From contig CM022665.1 of the NCBI GenBank assembly GCA_012295275.1, forward strand, positions 19,858,150 through 19,922,149: a stretch of 64,000 nt of DNA, written 5' to 3'. Source of the DNA: Chrysomallon squamiferum. Taxonomy: Eukaryota; Mollusca; Gastropoda; Neomphalida; Peltospiridae. A program made the position numbers and the translations under genes. Below the pieces are notes generated by a model. The model did no database searches. It was not told the origin of the DNA and worked only from the letters and a program-made list of their open reading frames with translations. Positions 31,294-43,500 of the stretch are shown here, piece after piece. Position 1 is the first letter of the stretch. Each line of letters opens with the position of its first letter.

Positions 31294-34015
31294 TTATGAT
31301 ACATCTGAAAAATAAAATATATATTTATTAGATCATGACATTTTCAAAAAAAAAAAAAAAAAAAAAAAAACCCCTCCAAAAACCAACATTTTTAGCTTAA
31401 CCCTTCAAACAATTTCACTGTCACTGTTACTTATCTAAGTATGATCAAGGTATTTTCTGAAATAGTTTTTTAATGAATAAACAATGAAGATGAAATGTCA
31501 GCCTTTTATCTCCATATTACAGGATTAGTAAAATGTTATTTGTTTTACATTTGAATAAATTTACTTTTGTCAGTATACACTCAAAACATACAATCTGAAG
31601 TATGGTTAGGCAGTTACTATTAACATCCAAAATTATAATATATATTAGTTTTAAATGTGCTCGAAGATTAAAGTGATAAATTATCAGAAAGTACAAAAAC
31701 TAATTATGTTATCAATTTTATATCAATACAGTCTTAAGTATATTTACCACTGCTGATACCTGCCTGTAGCACATTAAGACAAGTCTATATTAAAATGTTT
31801 ATCATAATTTATTGCTGTAAGCAAATAATGAGTTGTTTTCTTTAAAAAAAATTTAAATGTACTCCAAATCTGCTGACTAACATTTATTATAATAAAAATA
31901 TTAAAGAAGATTGTTTAATGGATCAGATGAAAAGAAAAAAATTCCAGATGTGATTTTGACAATCATGAAAACAACTTACAACTCATTGGAGCATCTCCAA
32001 ATCTCTTGTGTAGCTGGTCATGATTGAACTTCAAAAATGCTTCATATTGCTCTGAAATAGAAAAAAAACACTGGTATGACACAAAAGTCACCGTAACTAC
32101 CCTTACCAACAAACATTTGAAAATATATACCATTAGCTGTTTTTCAATTAAAGGCTACATTTTACAGATTAGTCAAGTAATTATGTCTGTGGGTACTGAA
32201 AACATTTTTACTAGTCTAAAATACAGACAGTACAAATCAGTGATAATTTTACATGTCTTCAATTTGACACCCAAGTTGCAAGATTAACACATTTTACATT
32301 AGTAAAAATATTGCATGAACAAATCTGACAGACACTTGAATCACTTACGCTGGATATGCGAAATGAATGAAAAATGAATGGACATTAAATTGTTTTTCAT
32401 CTTATTGTCTTTGAAATTCTATCAAGCAACTGCAAATGTGCCAATTGTTATCTTCACTGCTTGAAACATGGTCAATTCAGTGTGTGACCACCAAAGTGTC
32501 ATAGTGGACTAAACTTTCTGTTTAATGACTTGTGTTTGAGGATGGATTATGTTCACTAATTCTTCTTTAATTACTTACTTCTTACACAAGAAGTCCCTAA
32601 TGTTTCTATTAGTATTCTTCATAACTGTCAAGTGTGTTGATTTAATTTTTTACAGGTCATTCAACCAAATTTTGCATTCCTTTTCATATCATAATTTGTT
32701 TTTGTTTTTCATTTTTGCTATGAAATATTTTTAAAATGTAGCATTTTCAGTCACAAATCTGTATTATCTTACATAATGTTTATTTGGTAGAAATTAAGCA
32801 CCTATTACAGGCTTTGAAATTACTGTTTCTTCCTTAATATTCAAAATATTCACTTTATTTTAAAGGGATTTCCAAGCTCTTTCCAGCTGGTTTGTCTTAA
32901 GATTTCTGGGGTATGAAAAAACTGTCCACATGCCTACTGCATTTATTCAGCTACCTGACTACATTACAAACTACAAGTTCTGTGTTCTATTAAAATGTTA
33001 CCCTATCTATTCAGCTACCTGACTACATTTTTAACTACAAGCTGTTCTATTTAGCTACTACTCCACATTTTTAACAGCAAATTCTATGTTCTGTTTAGAC
33101 TGTTACCATATTTATTCAACTACTTGCCTGCAATTTTATTTGTAAGTACTGTGTTGTATTCGCCACAAATTTCTTCCTCTCTCTCCTTGACGAGTCGCTC
33201 ACAAATCATGTTCACCTGTCTGAATGTGAAGAGTGGAACATCCTTTTTGCTTGGAGAGAGTGAATTCAAGAATGAGGTTGCAGAGCATTGAGCCAGATTG
33301 TCTGTATTACATGCTGAAGGTACTTCCATTGACGGTGGTGGGCTGCTACTTGATGGATATTGCAACTGACGTCTTCTCTGCATTTTCTTAATCTCCAAGC
33401 TGATACTTGCTGCAATACGTTCTGTGGAAAAAGGGAGAAAAAAATTAATTATAATTACACCAAGATGATAAAAGTGTACAAACAGCCAAGTCGAAGCAAC
33501 TAATGGTAACTATCACATTGCAAGTGGAACATGGTCAAGTTTACAAATAGTTATACAAAATAAAAATATCTTCACCTGTTTATTTATATTTTTCACATGA
33601 CCATACATTTTCAGATCGTAATTAAATTCATGGATAGAATAAATTCATTTATAGCTGTACCCATTTATTTTGTTCTTTGAAGTATTATTAAAATTTGAAT
33701 AGATTTCAAGTTTGTGATATCCAGTCTAGATAATTGTAATCTGGTCAGCTATTGAATTAACTATTTTATTAGTATAACATTTAAAACTGAGTTTCTAACA
33801 TTCTGAGATTATTAATAGTAATAAACCCTAGTCTCACCTTTGGAAAGATTTGGAACCACGTCTGCAAATGGATTTGTTTGGTGCGATTTTGTAGGTGGAG
33901 TCGATGGCGATAATGTCATTGGTATACATCTTCTTCGTTTTATTGGCGTTCCTTGATTAGGACTGTGAAGAGGATCGAATTCCAGACTTCTTTTAAGAGT
34001 TGCACCGCAAGCCAT
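31294..34015 (-). CDS. AKIRIN2: Akirin, nuclear regulatory protein
   Basis: Exons 33838-34015, 33128-33421, 31980-32051 and 31294-31304 join in phase to give 184 residues, close to vertebrate akirins (about 190-200). The N-terminus [19 protein letters not shown] and the nuclear localisation signal KRRRC are nearly invariant in the family. A Ser/Pro-rich middle follows. The conserved C-terminal half contains [39 protein letters not shown] and the terminal SYVS. Akirins bridge transcription factors and chromatin remodellers in innate-immune and developmental transcription. The C-terminal YVS of AKIRIN2 binds the 20S proteasome for nuclear import. Intron 2 uses a GC donor (CAG|GCAAGT). The final coding segment is only 11 bases. 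Invertebrates usually have one akirin, so the symbol denotes the family. Confidence 0.96.
32930..33127 (-). repeat. Junction-derived tandem copies after akirin exon 2
   Basis: The exon 2 end and donor read AAAATTGCAG|gcaagtagttgaataaat. Downstream on the minus strand two copies read aatgtagtcag|gtagctgaata, each followed by the same gtaaca and tagaacaca context. The copies carry GT where the real donor has GC. Confidence 0.7.
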
Positions 34016-34569
34016 CTTTAAAACCTAACAGGCCGATGGCTTGTTTAGTTTTACCTTAAAATACTATATACTGATGGCTGAACTTAAAATTGCTGTGGTC
34101 TAAAACTTATCTCAATCCTTTCTCTCGCAGTAAAACAAACAACTACGGCTGTTAAAATATTAGAAAACCAAAGATGATAATGGATAGTAATCAACTACTT
34201 CTACAATCTCAACTACAAAATGGCAGCCGTTTTTGATTGTTTAGCCTCGTTCTCGATTTGTAAACTTCAGCTGATATATATATATAAATTTGAACACAAT
34301 GAGTCAACTGAAAACGAATTTTAAAATTCTTTATTACTTCTTCTCTTAACATAAAACCTGTAAAAAATAAACCTAATATTTATTTTTGCTTTTGTTTTAT
34401 GAATTAAATCAGCATAATAAGCTATTAATTTGTTATCCTTTTAAACTTTTTTGTGGTTTCCTAGAAGTGCTTTTTCGTTTCTTTTTTCGAAGTAATTTTA
34501 TAAAAACTACATCTTACAAAAATTTGAAAGTAACATTATTTCTGATCGAACTTTCGACCTCCTTCATCC

Positions 34570-34814
34570 TTGTATATATAGCATGGACCAATGATTTAAA
34601 AAAAATTAAAATAGGAAACTCATTGTTTGCATACATAACAATACAGGTTTTAGAAGAAGAATGCTTTTTATTATTTGTTTTCAATTTTCTGTTCTAAAAT
34701 AGGCATCAAGCATTATAATGAATGTATCAAGGCAATCATTCATATGACACGTGATCAGTTTGCTTTTTACAGGTGCATATACCATCTCTAATATATTCAG
34801 AATTTAAATATTAT

Positions 34815-34858
<44 letters not shown>

Positions 34859-35230
34859 ATATTGGTTTCAAGTATTGTTTTACAACTACGTACTCAGAAC
34901 TGTCCGCTATGGAATTTTGGCAGTGTAACGTGTAACAATTATGGTACCTAATGAGAATAGTCGTTTCCATATTCACACGCTAGTGTCTGTGAAAATTATT
35001 AAATTTTTAATTTTTATTTATTTATTTATTTTTTTGCTGGCGAAGTAATATTTGAAAAAAATATAGCACGAAATGCGTTCGAGATGGTGTGATGTCAAAG
35101 TTACGCATCAGAGCCCAAGAGAAAATAATATTCAGGTGAAGTTTGTACCCAGTAAATCGGCGAAATCAGGAGGCATTTTTTCCGATAACGCAATTTTCGC
35201 TGTTACGAGTTATCGTTCCTGTTGGTCCAT

Positions 35231-35276
<46 letters not shown>

Positions 35277-36480
35277 GATTGCCTAACAAATGCATTGACA
35301 TTGCATTGTTTACTATAAACTTTATATCGATCCGGGGGAAATACGGGTTTCTGTTCATTGCATCGACCAATGATTTTTTTGATTTTTATGTTGTTTTTTT
35401 ATTCGAACAGGAAACTCGTTGTTTGCATACATAAACTTTAGGTTTTAGAGGATGAATGATTTTTATTTCAACGAAAAAGAATGAAAAATTAATTTTTAAC
35501 TTATCTTTTTATACCATCGGTTGACAGACCTTTAAAACTATTTTTAAATTTTCTGTCGAAAAACTGGTATCAAGCACTATAATGAATGTATCAGGGCAAT
35601 CATTCAAATAACACGTGATTAATTTGCTTTTTACATATAAATATGACTCTAATGCACTGAAAATGGAAATAAATATTATAAAAGAAAGAAATAATAATAA
35701 TAATAATAATAATAATTAAAATGGTTTCACGTATTGTTTTATAACAACGTACTCAGAACTGTCCGCTATAGAGTTTTGGCAGAGTAACGGGTCCACATTA
35801 TGGTACCTAATGAAAATAGTTATTTTGATATTCACGCGCCAATATCTGTGAAAATTATTATATATTTATTTATTTATTTATTTTGCTGGCAATAATGTTG
35901 GAATCGAAATATAGTAAGAAACGGGTACGAGATGGTATGACGTCAAAGTATTCAAAAAAAAAAAAAAAATTGTTTCGACCTTTGCAACAATTTCTATTCA
36001 ATAATGGACATCTATATATACGAGGCGCTGATTATATGATATAGTTTTTAAAAATCCATGTAAATTGATTGCATCATGAAGGAATATATGTTTAAAAGTT
36101 TGTAAATACTGACTGGCGTCGGACGCCGCCATTTGAATTTCGATCGGAAATTTCCGTGCATGCTCGGAAACCGTTACGTCGGGGGTTTTAAACTTCCAAA
36201 TTCAACAATTTACATCCATTGCTGAATTTGTATTTTATGATTTAAGGTAAGGATGATTATTCATATTACCAAACCACGATGTACAAATCCTTTCCTAAAT
36301 ACTTTTTCAACTTAATCAAACGTTTCAAATTGGCAATGTTCCCCATGTCAGAACTAATCGTAAAAGAACATTCAAGCCTAGTTTGTACCCATTAAAACAG
36401 GAGAAATCTGGAGCCATTTTTTTCAGCAGACGCAATTTGTGTCGTTACGAGTTATTGTTCCTGTTGGTTCGTGCTAGTAT
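34570..36480. repeat. Diverged tandem duplication of ~0.8 kb
   Basis: A segment starting near 34570 (accaatgattt, ggaaactcattgtttgcatac) is repeated from about 35360. Both copies share aatgaatgtatca and ggcaatcattca, actcagaactgtccgctat, cctaatga and cgagatggt. The end of unit A (gtttgtacccagtaaa, gttacgagttatcgttcctg) matches 36385-36475, so unit B appears interrupted by about 400 bases near 35950-36355. A poly(A) run lies at 34819-34856 and a (CT)n run at 35232-35272. No coding capacity is seen. Confidence 0.7.
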
Positions 36481-39400
36481 TTATGAATATAAAAAAGAAT
36501 AATGTTCTGTTGCTCTAAAGTGACAATAAATTATGATCCAAATCTAGTATTAATTATAAATGTTATGTATATTCCGATTATTACTACTGAAAAGTAAATA
36601 TGCTGGTAGAGAATTAATAATCCGCTATATACTTCTTGATAGAGATCCAAAATGTCAGCCTCTGTTTCGACCATGATTGTTTCCAAGGGTATCCTACAAA
36701 ATGAATATGAGAAAACGTTACGTATATCGAGATAACCGCATCCAGTTAAACAGGCTAAACATAATATTTTTAAACGGTAGTAAATAAAATCTGAAATTTG
36801 TTGTCATGGCAGTTACAATTCCAAATGCTAGAAGTATGATCACATCATTCTTCATACCTATTCGTAATTATACATATATTTTTATGAGACTTTTTTTTCA
36901 ATTCTATTGTTTGTTTTTTGAAGAAAAAAAAGCTCTCTTAATTTCTCATACGGATAAAAATGATTTTGTTTTTAAGAATGCTATGAAGGAATATATGAAC
37001 GTTTTTAATAGTTCAGAAAAGTCATGGTCGACACACATGCTCTAACATACCTATTTTTCATAGAATAAATTTGGCGCAATCATTTTATCGGCTCTTCAAT
37101 AATAATTAAAAAAAAAAAAGAGAGGAAAAAAGGAGGTCTCCGCAAGTTCTTTTTACAGACGGAAATACACCAGATTCACTTCTAAAAGAAAGAACTTGTT
37201 ACGCGCTACCTTTCTCGAAAACGTCACGATTTTCCAAATATGTTGTCACTGATGATGAGCGACGTATTACATATATATCATTATATCAGAAATTAAACGT
37301 GTTTAAGTGTACGTGACTGCACAAATCAATGCAACTATAACATGCCCACGCTTACATTAAAATATAAAATATATGTTTGTGCTCTTCTTCTTTTTCTTTC
37401 TTTTACATGAAATCTGCTGTTAATCACGCATGTTAAAAAGAGGTAATGTGTAACGATTTTTTTAATTTTTTTTTGGCTTTTTCTAAAATAAATAAAAGTG
37501 GAACCTAATTTTTCTGAAGCACAGGAAAGTAACTGTGTAGGAAACCGGGGATTTTAGAAATAATTACGTTATTTGTAAACCTTTATCCATAACAATATCG
37601 ATAACCACGACAAAAAGAGCTGATTTACTCTATAGTTAAAGAGTTAGTTTATTCTGCACTGTTTAGTTAGTCTGTAATTTCAGTATCAGTTAACTAAATA
37701 TAGAATAAGCTGTAATTTAATACAGGATATTTGTAAATTCTTTTAGTTAGTATTACTTTTTAAATTTTTATTGTTTTTTATTTATCTTTATCCTGTGTAA
37801 TCTCGGGTCTACTCGACAGTTACTGCTCCATTCGGTTAGTATCAAATGAGCACGAGTGATTAATAGAACGTTTCCAACAATTGTGTGAGATAAATCACCA
37901 CTGTGGTAATAGTCTGAATAACTACTTTGTTGCCTAAACATTCCTCATTTCTTTCAAGCGCATTGGCGTAGCTAGAGGGGGAGCAAGGGCGCGATCGCTC
38001 CACATGAACATATTTTTAAAAACTGGCGCCTTTTCAACAATAATTAAGCTTTAGTTCATTTATGCAGTAAAAGTCGAATCTTCTTATTTTTTATTTCTTC
38101 TTCTTATTTATTTATTTATTTATTAATAACACTCTTTGCTTTTATTATGCTTTTTTTTTCTTCTTCTTCTTCTTCTTTTTTTTTTTTTTTTTTAAATTGT
38201 GTTTTAATTTTAAATACATAATAAAAATGTACAATACGTTTCTTGGCGCCTTTTTTATGTTCTCTCTCCTCTTAACTTTAAAAGTCGGCTATGTTCCTCT
38301 TCGTGCGGGACTTCTCCCCTATCCCGTTTTAACTGAATTGGGTTTGTTCTCATTTTGTGCACGATTATTAATTTTATGAGTTATACATTTTTTATTTTAT
38401 CTGTGAAAATGAAGGATGATAAAGAAGTTTCTAACAAATGAAATGAAAAATTCCAAAATAAATAATCAACATCCAGTGTCAAGCACAAAATAATAGTTTT
38501 GATGACACATTTATTTAAGTAGATAAACTGTAGTTCTTTGGGTAGATGTGTAGTATTTTAATTAAATGCTTGGGTGAATGGTACTGGGGGTTATTCCTAT
38601 TCCAAAAACTTCTAACTATTTTAGGATATAAGCATATTTATTCTGATCAGTTATGAAATGTTTTTAACAACCAGTGCAAACATTCTGAAAATTAAAGGGT
38701 GTTATTTTGAAAATATGGTCTTATCGAAATGCTGTGAATGTGCTAAATTGCAGCATGAACACACTTTCTTCAGGGTAATGTAAATATTCCAAGCAAATTA
38801 CTGTGCGTTTCAATTAGCAATGTAACTCAATATTTCTGAAGTGACGTCCAAATTAGTTTTAAACAATAAACACATAGTGCATGTGTAAATTGTTTCAAAC
38901 ATTTTAATCTTGTGTAAATATAAGTGATAGGCTGAAAGGCATCCAGGTTTTTTTAAGCTTCAGATGACGTAATCAAATCTTCAGTCAAGTAATGTGGCAT
39001 CGATCATTATTTTCTTGTCCTAGTACATTTTAGTAAGATCATTATACACATCCTTTTTAAAACGCTTGACAAGCATCTTTATTATACGGCTCTGCAACAC
39101 AACAGAACAAAGATGGCACTATCGATGATCGACTCTCAGACGATTAAAAGTGATATAAAGCTTCCTTCGGGTATAATCGGAAATCGATATTTTTTTACCA
39201 TTATTACTACCGTTGTTGTTATCTATTTTTCTCAGTTTTATGTCTAATTATTTGACTGCTTTAAGTTTCTTAAACTATCGAAAATATTGATAGTGAATGA
39301 AACTATCGCCATTTTATTTTTCGTTAGATATATTGCTTTCGAATCCTTAACAGTCGCACTTCATCGACAGTTGGATGTTACACCCTTACAAAAGACAAAA

Positions 39401-40370
39401 TAAAGCGTGGCATAGGATCTCACCGACAATTGGAGGAAATTCAAACCACAGAAATGTAAGAGTGGATAATTCAGTATTTGTTTTTATTAATAGAATAATA
39501 CTGAACAGAATGAAAAGTTTAGACATTTCAAGCACACCATTTTTATATACGTTTTATTGTTTTATTGTATATATATGCATAAAACTGTTTGATCACCGTG
39601 GCACCGCAGGTAAACATCATTTGCAAAGACGAGCATAAATATTATTATTATTATCATAAAATAATAAAATAATATTAATAACAAAATAAAATGATTTTTT
39701 TATTGGATTAACTTACCTTGATTCCCATTGATGATGATGATGATGACTGTTATTGTTATTATTGTTGTTACAAATGGGAGAAAATTCTGAACAGTGAATG
39801 TCTGTGTGTCGCTGTGAGTGTGTGTGTATGTGTGAGAACAAACCATCAGTTGTTTATAATCATTCAGTCAAACTACAGTGCATTATGGACTTTGTTGGAA
39901 AAATGTGATTCATTAATTCAATTATATGACTTGAATTAAATTAAAAACTATTTATTATTATTATTATAGTTTTGTTTCATTACTTTATTAGCTGTTGGTA
40001 CTATTATACTATATTAACTATTTTGTTAGTTTTACACTAAGTGTATGACTGTACATGTTCATCAAACAGGACATTTATATTTGGCAACTTGAAAACAAGT
40101 CTTCATTTTTGTATGATATAATGGCAAATGTTATGCAATGGCAAGACTTGTATACAGTGGTGTATCTTCAGGAAATAGGGCCTATGTCTGAAACTGTACT
40201 CCTGTCCAAACATCTGACACCCGTCTTTCAGATAACTTTCCCATAAAAACAGGAAAAAATACCAGTCAAATTTATACAAAGTGTTGAGTGTTACAGACTT
40301 TAAGTGACATGATACTTGCCATACCTTAGGCAAACCAGTGAATGTATACCCCAGAACCATAACCCTGTAT
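36480..40370. other. Intergenic region upstream of SHPRH
   Basis: I see no convincing coding exon. T-rich runs lie at 38150-38195. A GC-richer patch at 37965-38010 (cattggcgtagctagaggggg) resembles transposon ends. A SHPRH 5' UTR exon or promoter could lie around 39050-39450 but is not identifiable by eye. Confidence 0.4.
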
Positions 40371-40373
40371 ATA

Positions 40374-40435
40374 TTATTTATTTTATTTTATTTTATTTTA
40401 TTTTATTTTATTTTATTTTATTTTATTTTATTTTT
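40374..40435. repeat. (TTTTA)n microsatellite
   Basis: About twelve copies of the pentamer TTTTA, just upstream of the SHPRH start exon. Confidence 0.95.
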
Positions 40436-40510
40436 TTCCCTTAATTAACTGTTACCAACATAACACTATTAACAGTAAAATGTGGTGACTATTTTTCAGT
40501 TTGATGCATC

Positions 40511-43500
40511 ATGGGTAAAAGGAAGTCGTCTGCTCCTCAGAAAGTAAGTGAAGAGAAACGACAGTTCATGACATGGGACATGGCAGACTGCTCATCAGGT
40601 TCTCTTTCTGTCATCAAAGATGATGATCCAGAGTTCCTGAGTGAACAACAGACATCAGAGACAAACAAAACAACTAAAAATAACCACAACAACTCATCAT
40701 CAGATCTAAATGATATTTTTTCTCTGTATCTAGAGAATTGTGTGTACTGTATCACAGTTCTAAAGAAACTCACAGTGAAGAATGGTGAGTGGTATTGTCA
40801 GGTAGGAAGTTTCAAAGTTCAGTTACTCTCAAACCCCAGTCTGGCAGCTCCACCCTCAGATAGCTTGCCCCATAGTGATCAGTTCTGGTTGTATGTGGCC
40901 AGAGAGGATGGGGTCAGCATGTTGTACTTTGAACTACAGGACAACAACAAGAAGAAGAAAACTCTAAATAATAAATCTGATAATCACACACTGTCTGTCT
41001 TCTGGAGTGTCGACATTCAGCTGCCCTTCTTGTGTTTGGAAGGTCTCCAGTTCAAATCTTTTCAGGTAAACTCAACTGTTTTTCTCATTTTAAAGAATTT
41101 CAGTCTAAAAAATTGTACTTGTTTGATATTCACATTTTAGCTCGGTAACTTTTTATTTAATAAATTTTTCACAATAGGTTGAATTTTATCATGTATTAAA
41201 AGGAGGAAAATACAGTATAAAATTTGTAATAATAAATCAGTGTTTGATATGTAGGTATATTGTAGTTATATAGGTGTATTATTATACAGGTGTTAAAAAG
41301 GTATTTTGTTTTTCTTTGTTAAGTATATGTGTTGTTGTATAAGTGTATTTGTCATGTAAGTGTATTACTGTTATTAAGTAGGTGTAGTTTTGTTCTTACG
41401 AAGTAAATGTTTGTTACAGAGGTAAATTTATTTTTGTTATGTGGGTGTATTTTTGTTGCTATGGAGGTATGTTTCTGTTATGTAGGTGTATTGTTGTTTT
41501 GTAGGTATATTATTGTTAATATGTAGGTATATTATTGTCAATATGTAGGTGTACTGTTGTTATGTAGGTCTATTTTGTTATGTAGGTTAACAGATATACT
41601 ACTGTTGTTAAGTAGGAGTATTTTTATTGTTAAGTAGGTGTGTTATTATTCTGAAGTGAATCACTGTTATTATATCGGTGTATTTTTGTTATTATGTATG
41701 TGCATTTTTGTGAATATTTTTATGAAGGAGCAATTTTCTTGTCATGTAGGTATATTTTTGTTATGCAGGTTTATTTTTATTATGCAGGTGTCGTTTTTGT
41801 TGTTATGTAGGTGTATATTGTTATTAAGTAGGTTTATTTTTGTTGTTATTTAGGTGGTTAAAGGAGATTACCATGGTGACACACACACTCTGGATCTGAC
41901 AATTTACATACGTGAGTCTCTCCTCTCACAACCCAAGTTTCCCAGTGAACCTGTGAGAATAAAGAAATCTAATCTGACTCTACAGCAGCTGATGAAACAT
42001 TTCTATGGAATATCTGCTCAATTTAGTAAGTAAAGTATCTGCTCAATTTAGTAAGTTAAATATCTACTCAGTTTATTAACAGAAATATCTTTTCAGTGTA
42101 TTAAGTGAAATATCTTCTCAATTTAATAGAGAAATATCATCTTAGTGTAGTAAGTGAAATATCTTCTTAGCGTAGTAATGAAATATCTTCGTATTGTTGT
42201 AAGTGAAATATCATCTTAGTGTAGTAAGTGATATATCTTTTCAGTGTAGAAGTGAAATGTCTTCTTAATTTAGTAAGAGAAATATCTTCTTAATTTAGTA
42301 AGAGAAATATCTTCTTAGTGTTGTAAGTGGAACATCCCTTCAGTTTATTTAGTAAAACTTGTCTTTGTAGTAAGTGAAATATTTGCTCAGTTTAGTAAGT
42401 GACATTCAGCCATGATCTCTTAATACATTTAATTATAACATTCCGATTATAAAGACTCACAAATACAGTCAAATATTTCCATTTTCAGAATGGGTCAATA
42501 CATTTGTTTTAAACTATGAATGCATAAAATACACTGGTTCTTTATTAAACAGGATTATGTCTACAGTGATATTTTCAGACAATCAACATTTACAACATTC
42601 ATATTACTGGACTAAGACATTTTTTTAAATTTTTTTCTTCAGATTATGAAGGCTTGACTTCAACTAAGAAACATGACATTGAGGCACTTTACAGTCATGT
42701 TATGGAAAGACAACTCCAGCATAATATTGATGTCAGTGTTGAAGTCCAGCATCCTAATTTGAAACCATTACTGCGACCATATCAGTGTGCCTCAGTTTGC
42801 TGGATGTTACATCAGGAAAGATACAAAAGAGACACAGAAGAGAAAAAATCTGATCGTATATACTTCTATATGTTACTAAAGATGTTTCTTTATTTCAAGT
42901 TGTAATATAAATATTGATACTTTAAAATTATTATTAAGAATATATCAATTTTCCATTCATTATTTAAAGTTGTAATAAAAATAAAAAAGTATTTTACCCT
43001 GATATTTAAAATTGTAAGAAAAACTTAGGAATATTTCACATTGATGAATTAAAGTTATAATTAATAATGCAAAAATTTTACATTGATAATTTAAAATTTG
43101 TAATAAAAATGTAAAACAGCATTTTACATTGATAATTTAAAGTTTGTAATAAAAATAAACAGTATTACATTGATAATTTAAAGTTATAATTAATAATGCA
43201 AAATTTTTACATTGATAATTTAAAATTTGTAATAAAAATGTAAAACAGTATTTTACATTGATAATTTAAAGCTGTAATATCTAACATTGATGTTTTAAAT
43301 TTTCCTACATATAGCACAATGGAAACTATTTACATATAGATTTTGTGTATCTTATCATAAAATATCAAACTGTTGTAAAGAATGGATATTTTATTTTCAA
43401 ATTTATATATGAAATTGATCATAAAAATCCCTTGATAAAGAGTTTTGTTTTAAAATAATAAAAAGCAATGTTTAAACTGTGTTATACTCATAGATAATGA

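Noticed and set aside
36806-37045. 79-codon frame between akirin and SHPRH
   Set aside because: AT-rich composition, no family resemblance, no splice partners.
37960-38010. cattggcgtagctagaggggg patch resembling a transposon end
   Set aside because: No partner inverted end or target duplication could be found by eye.
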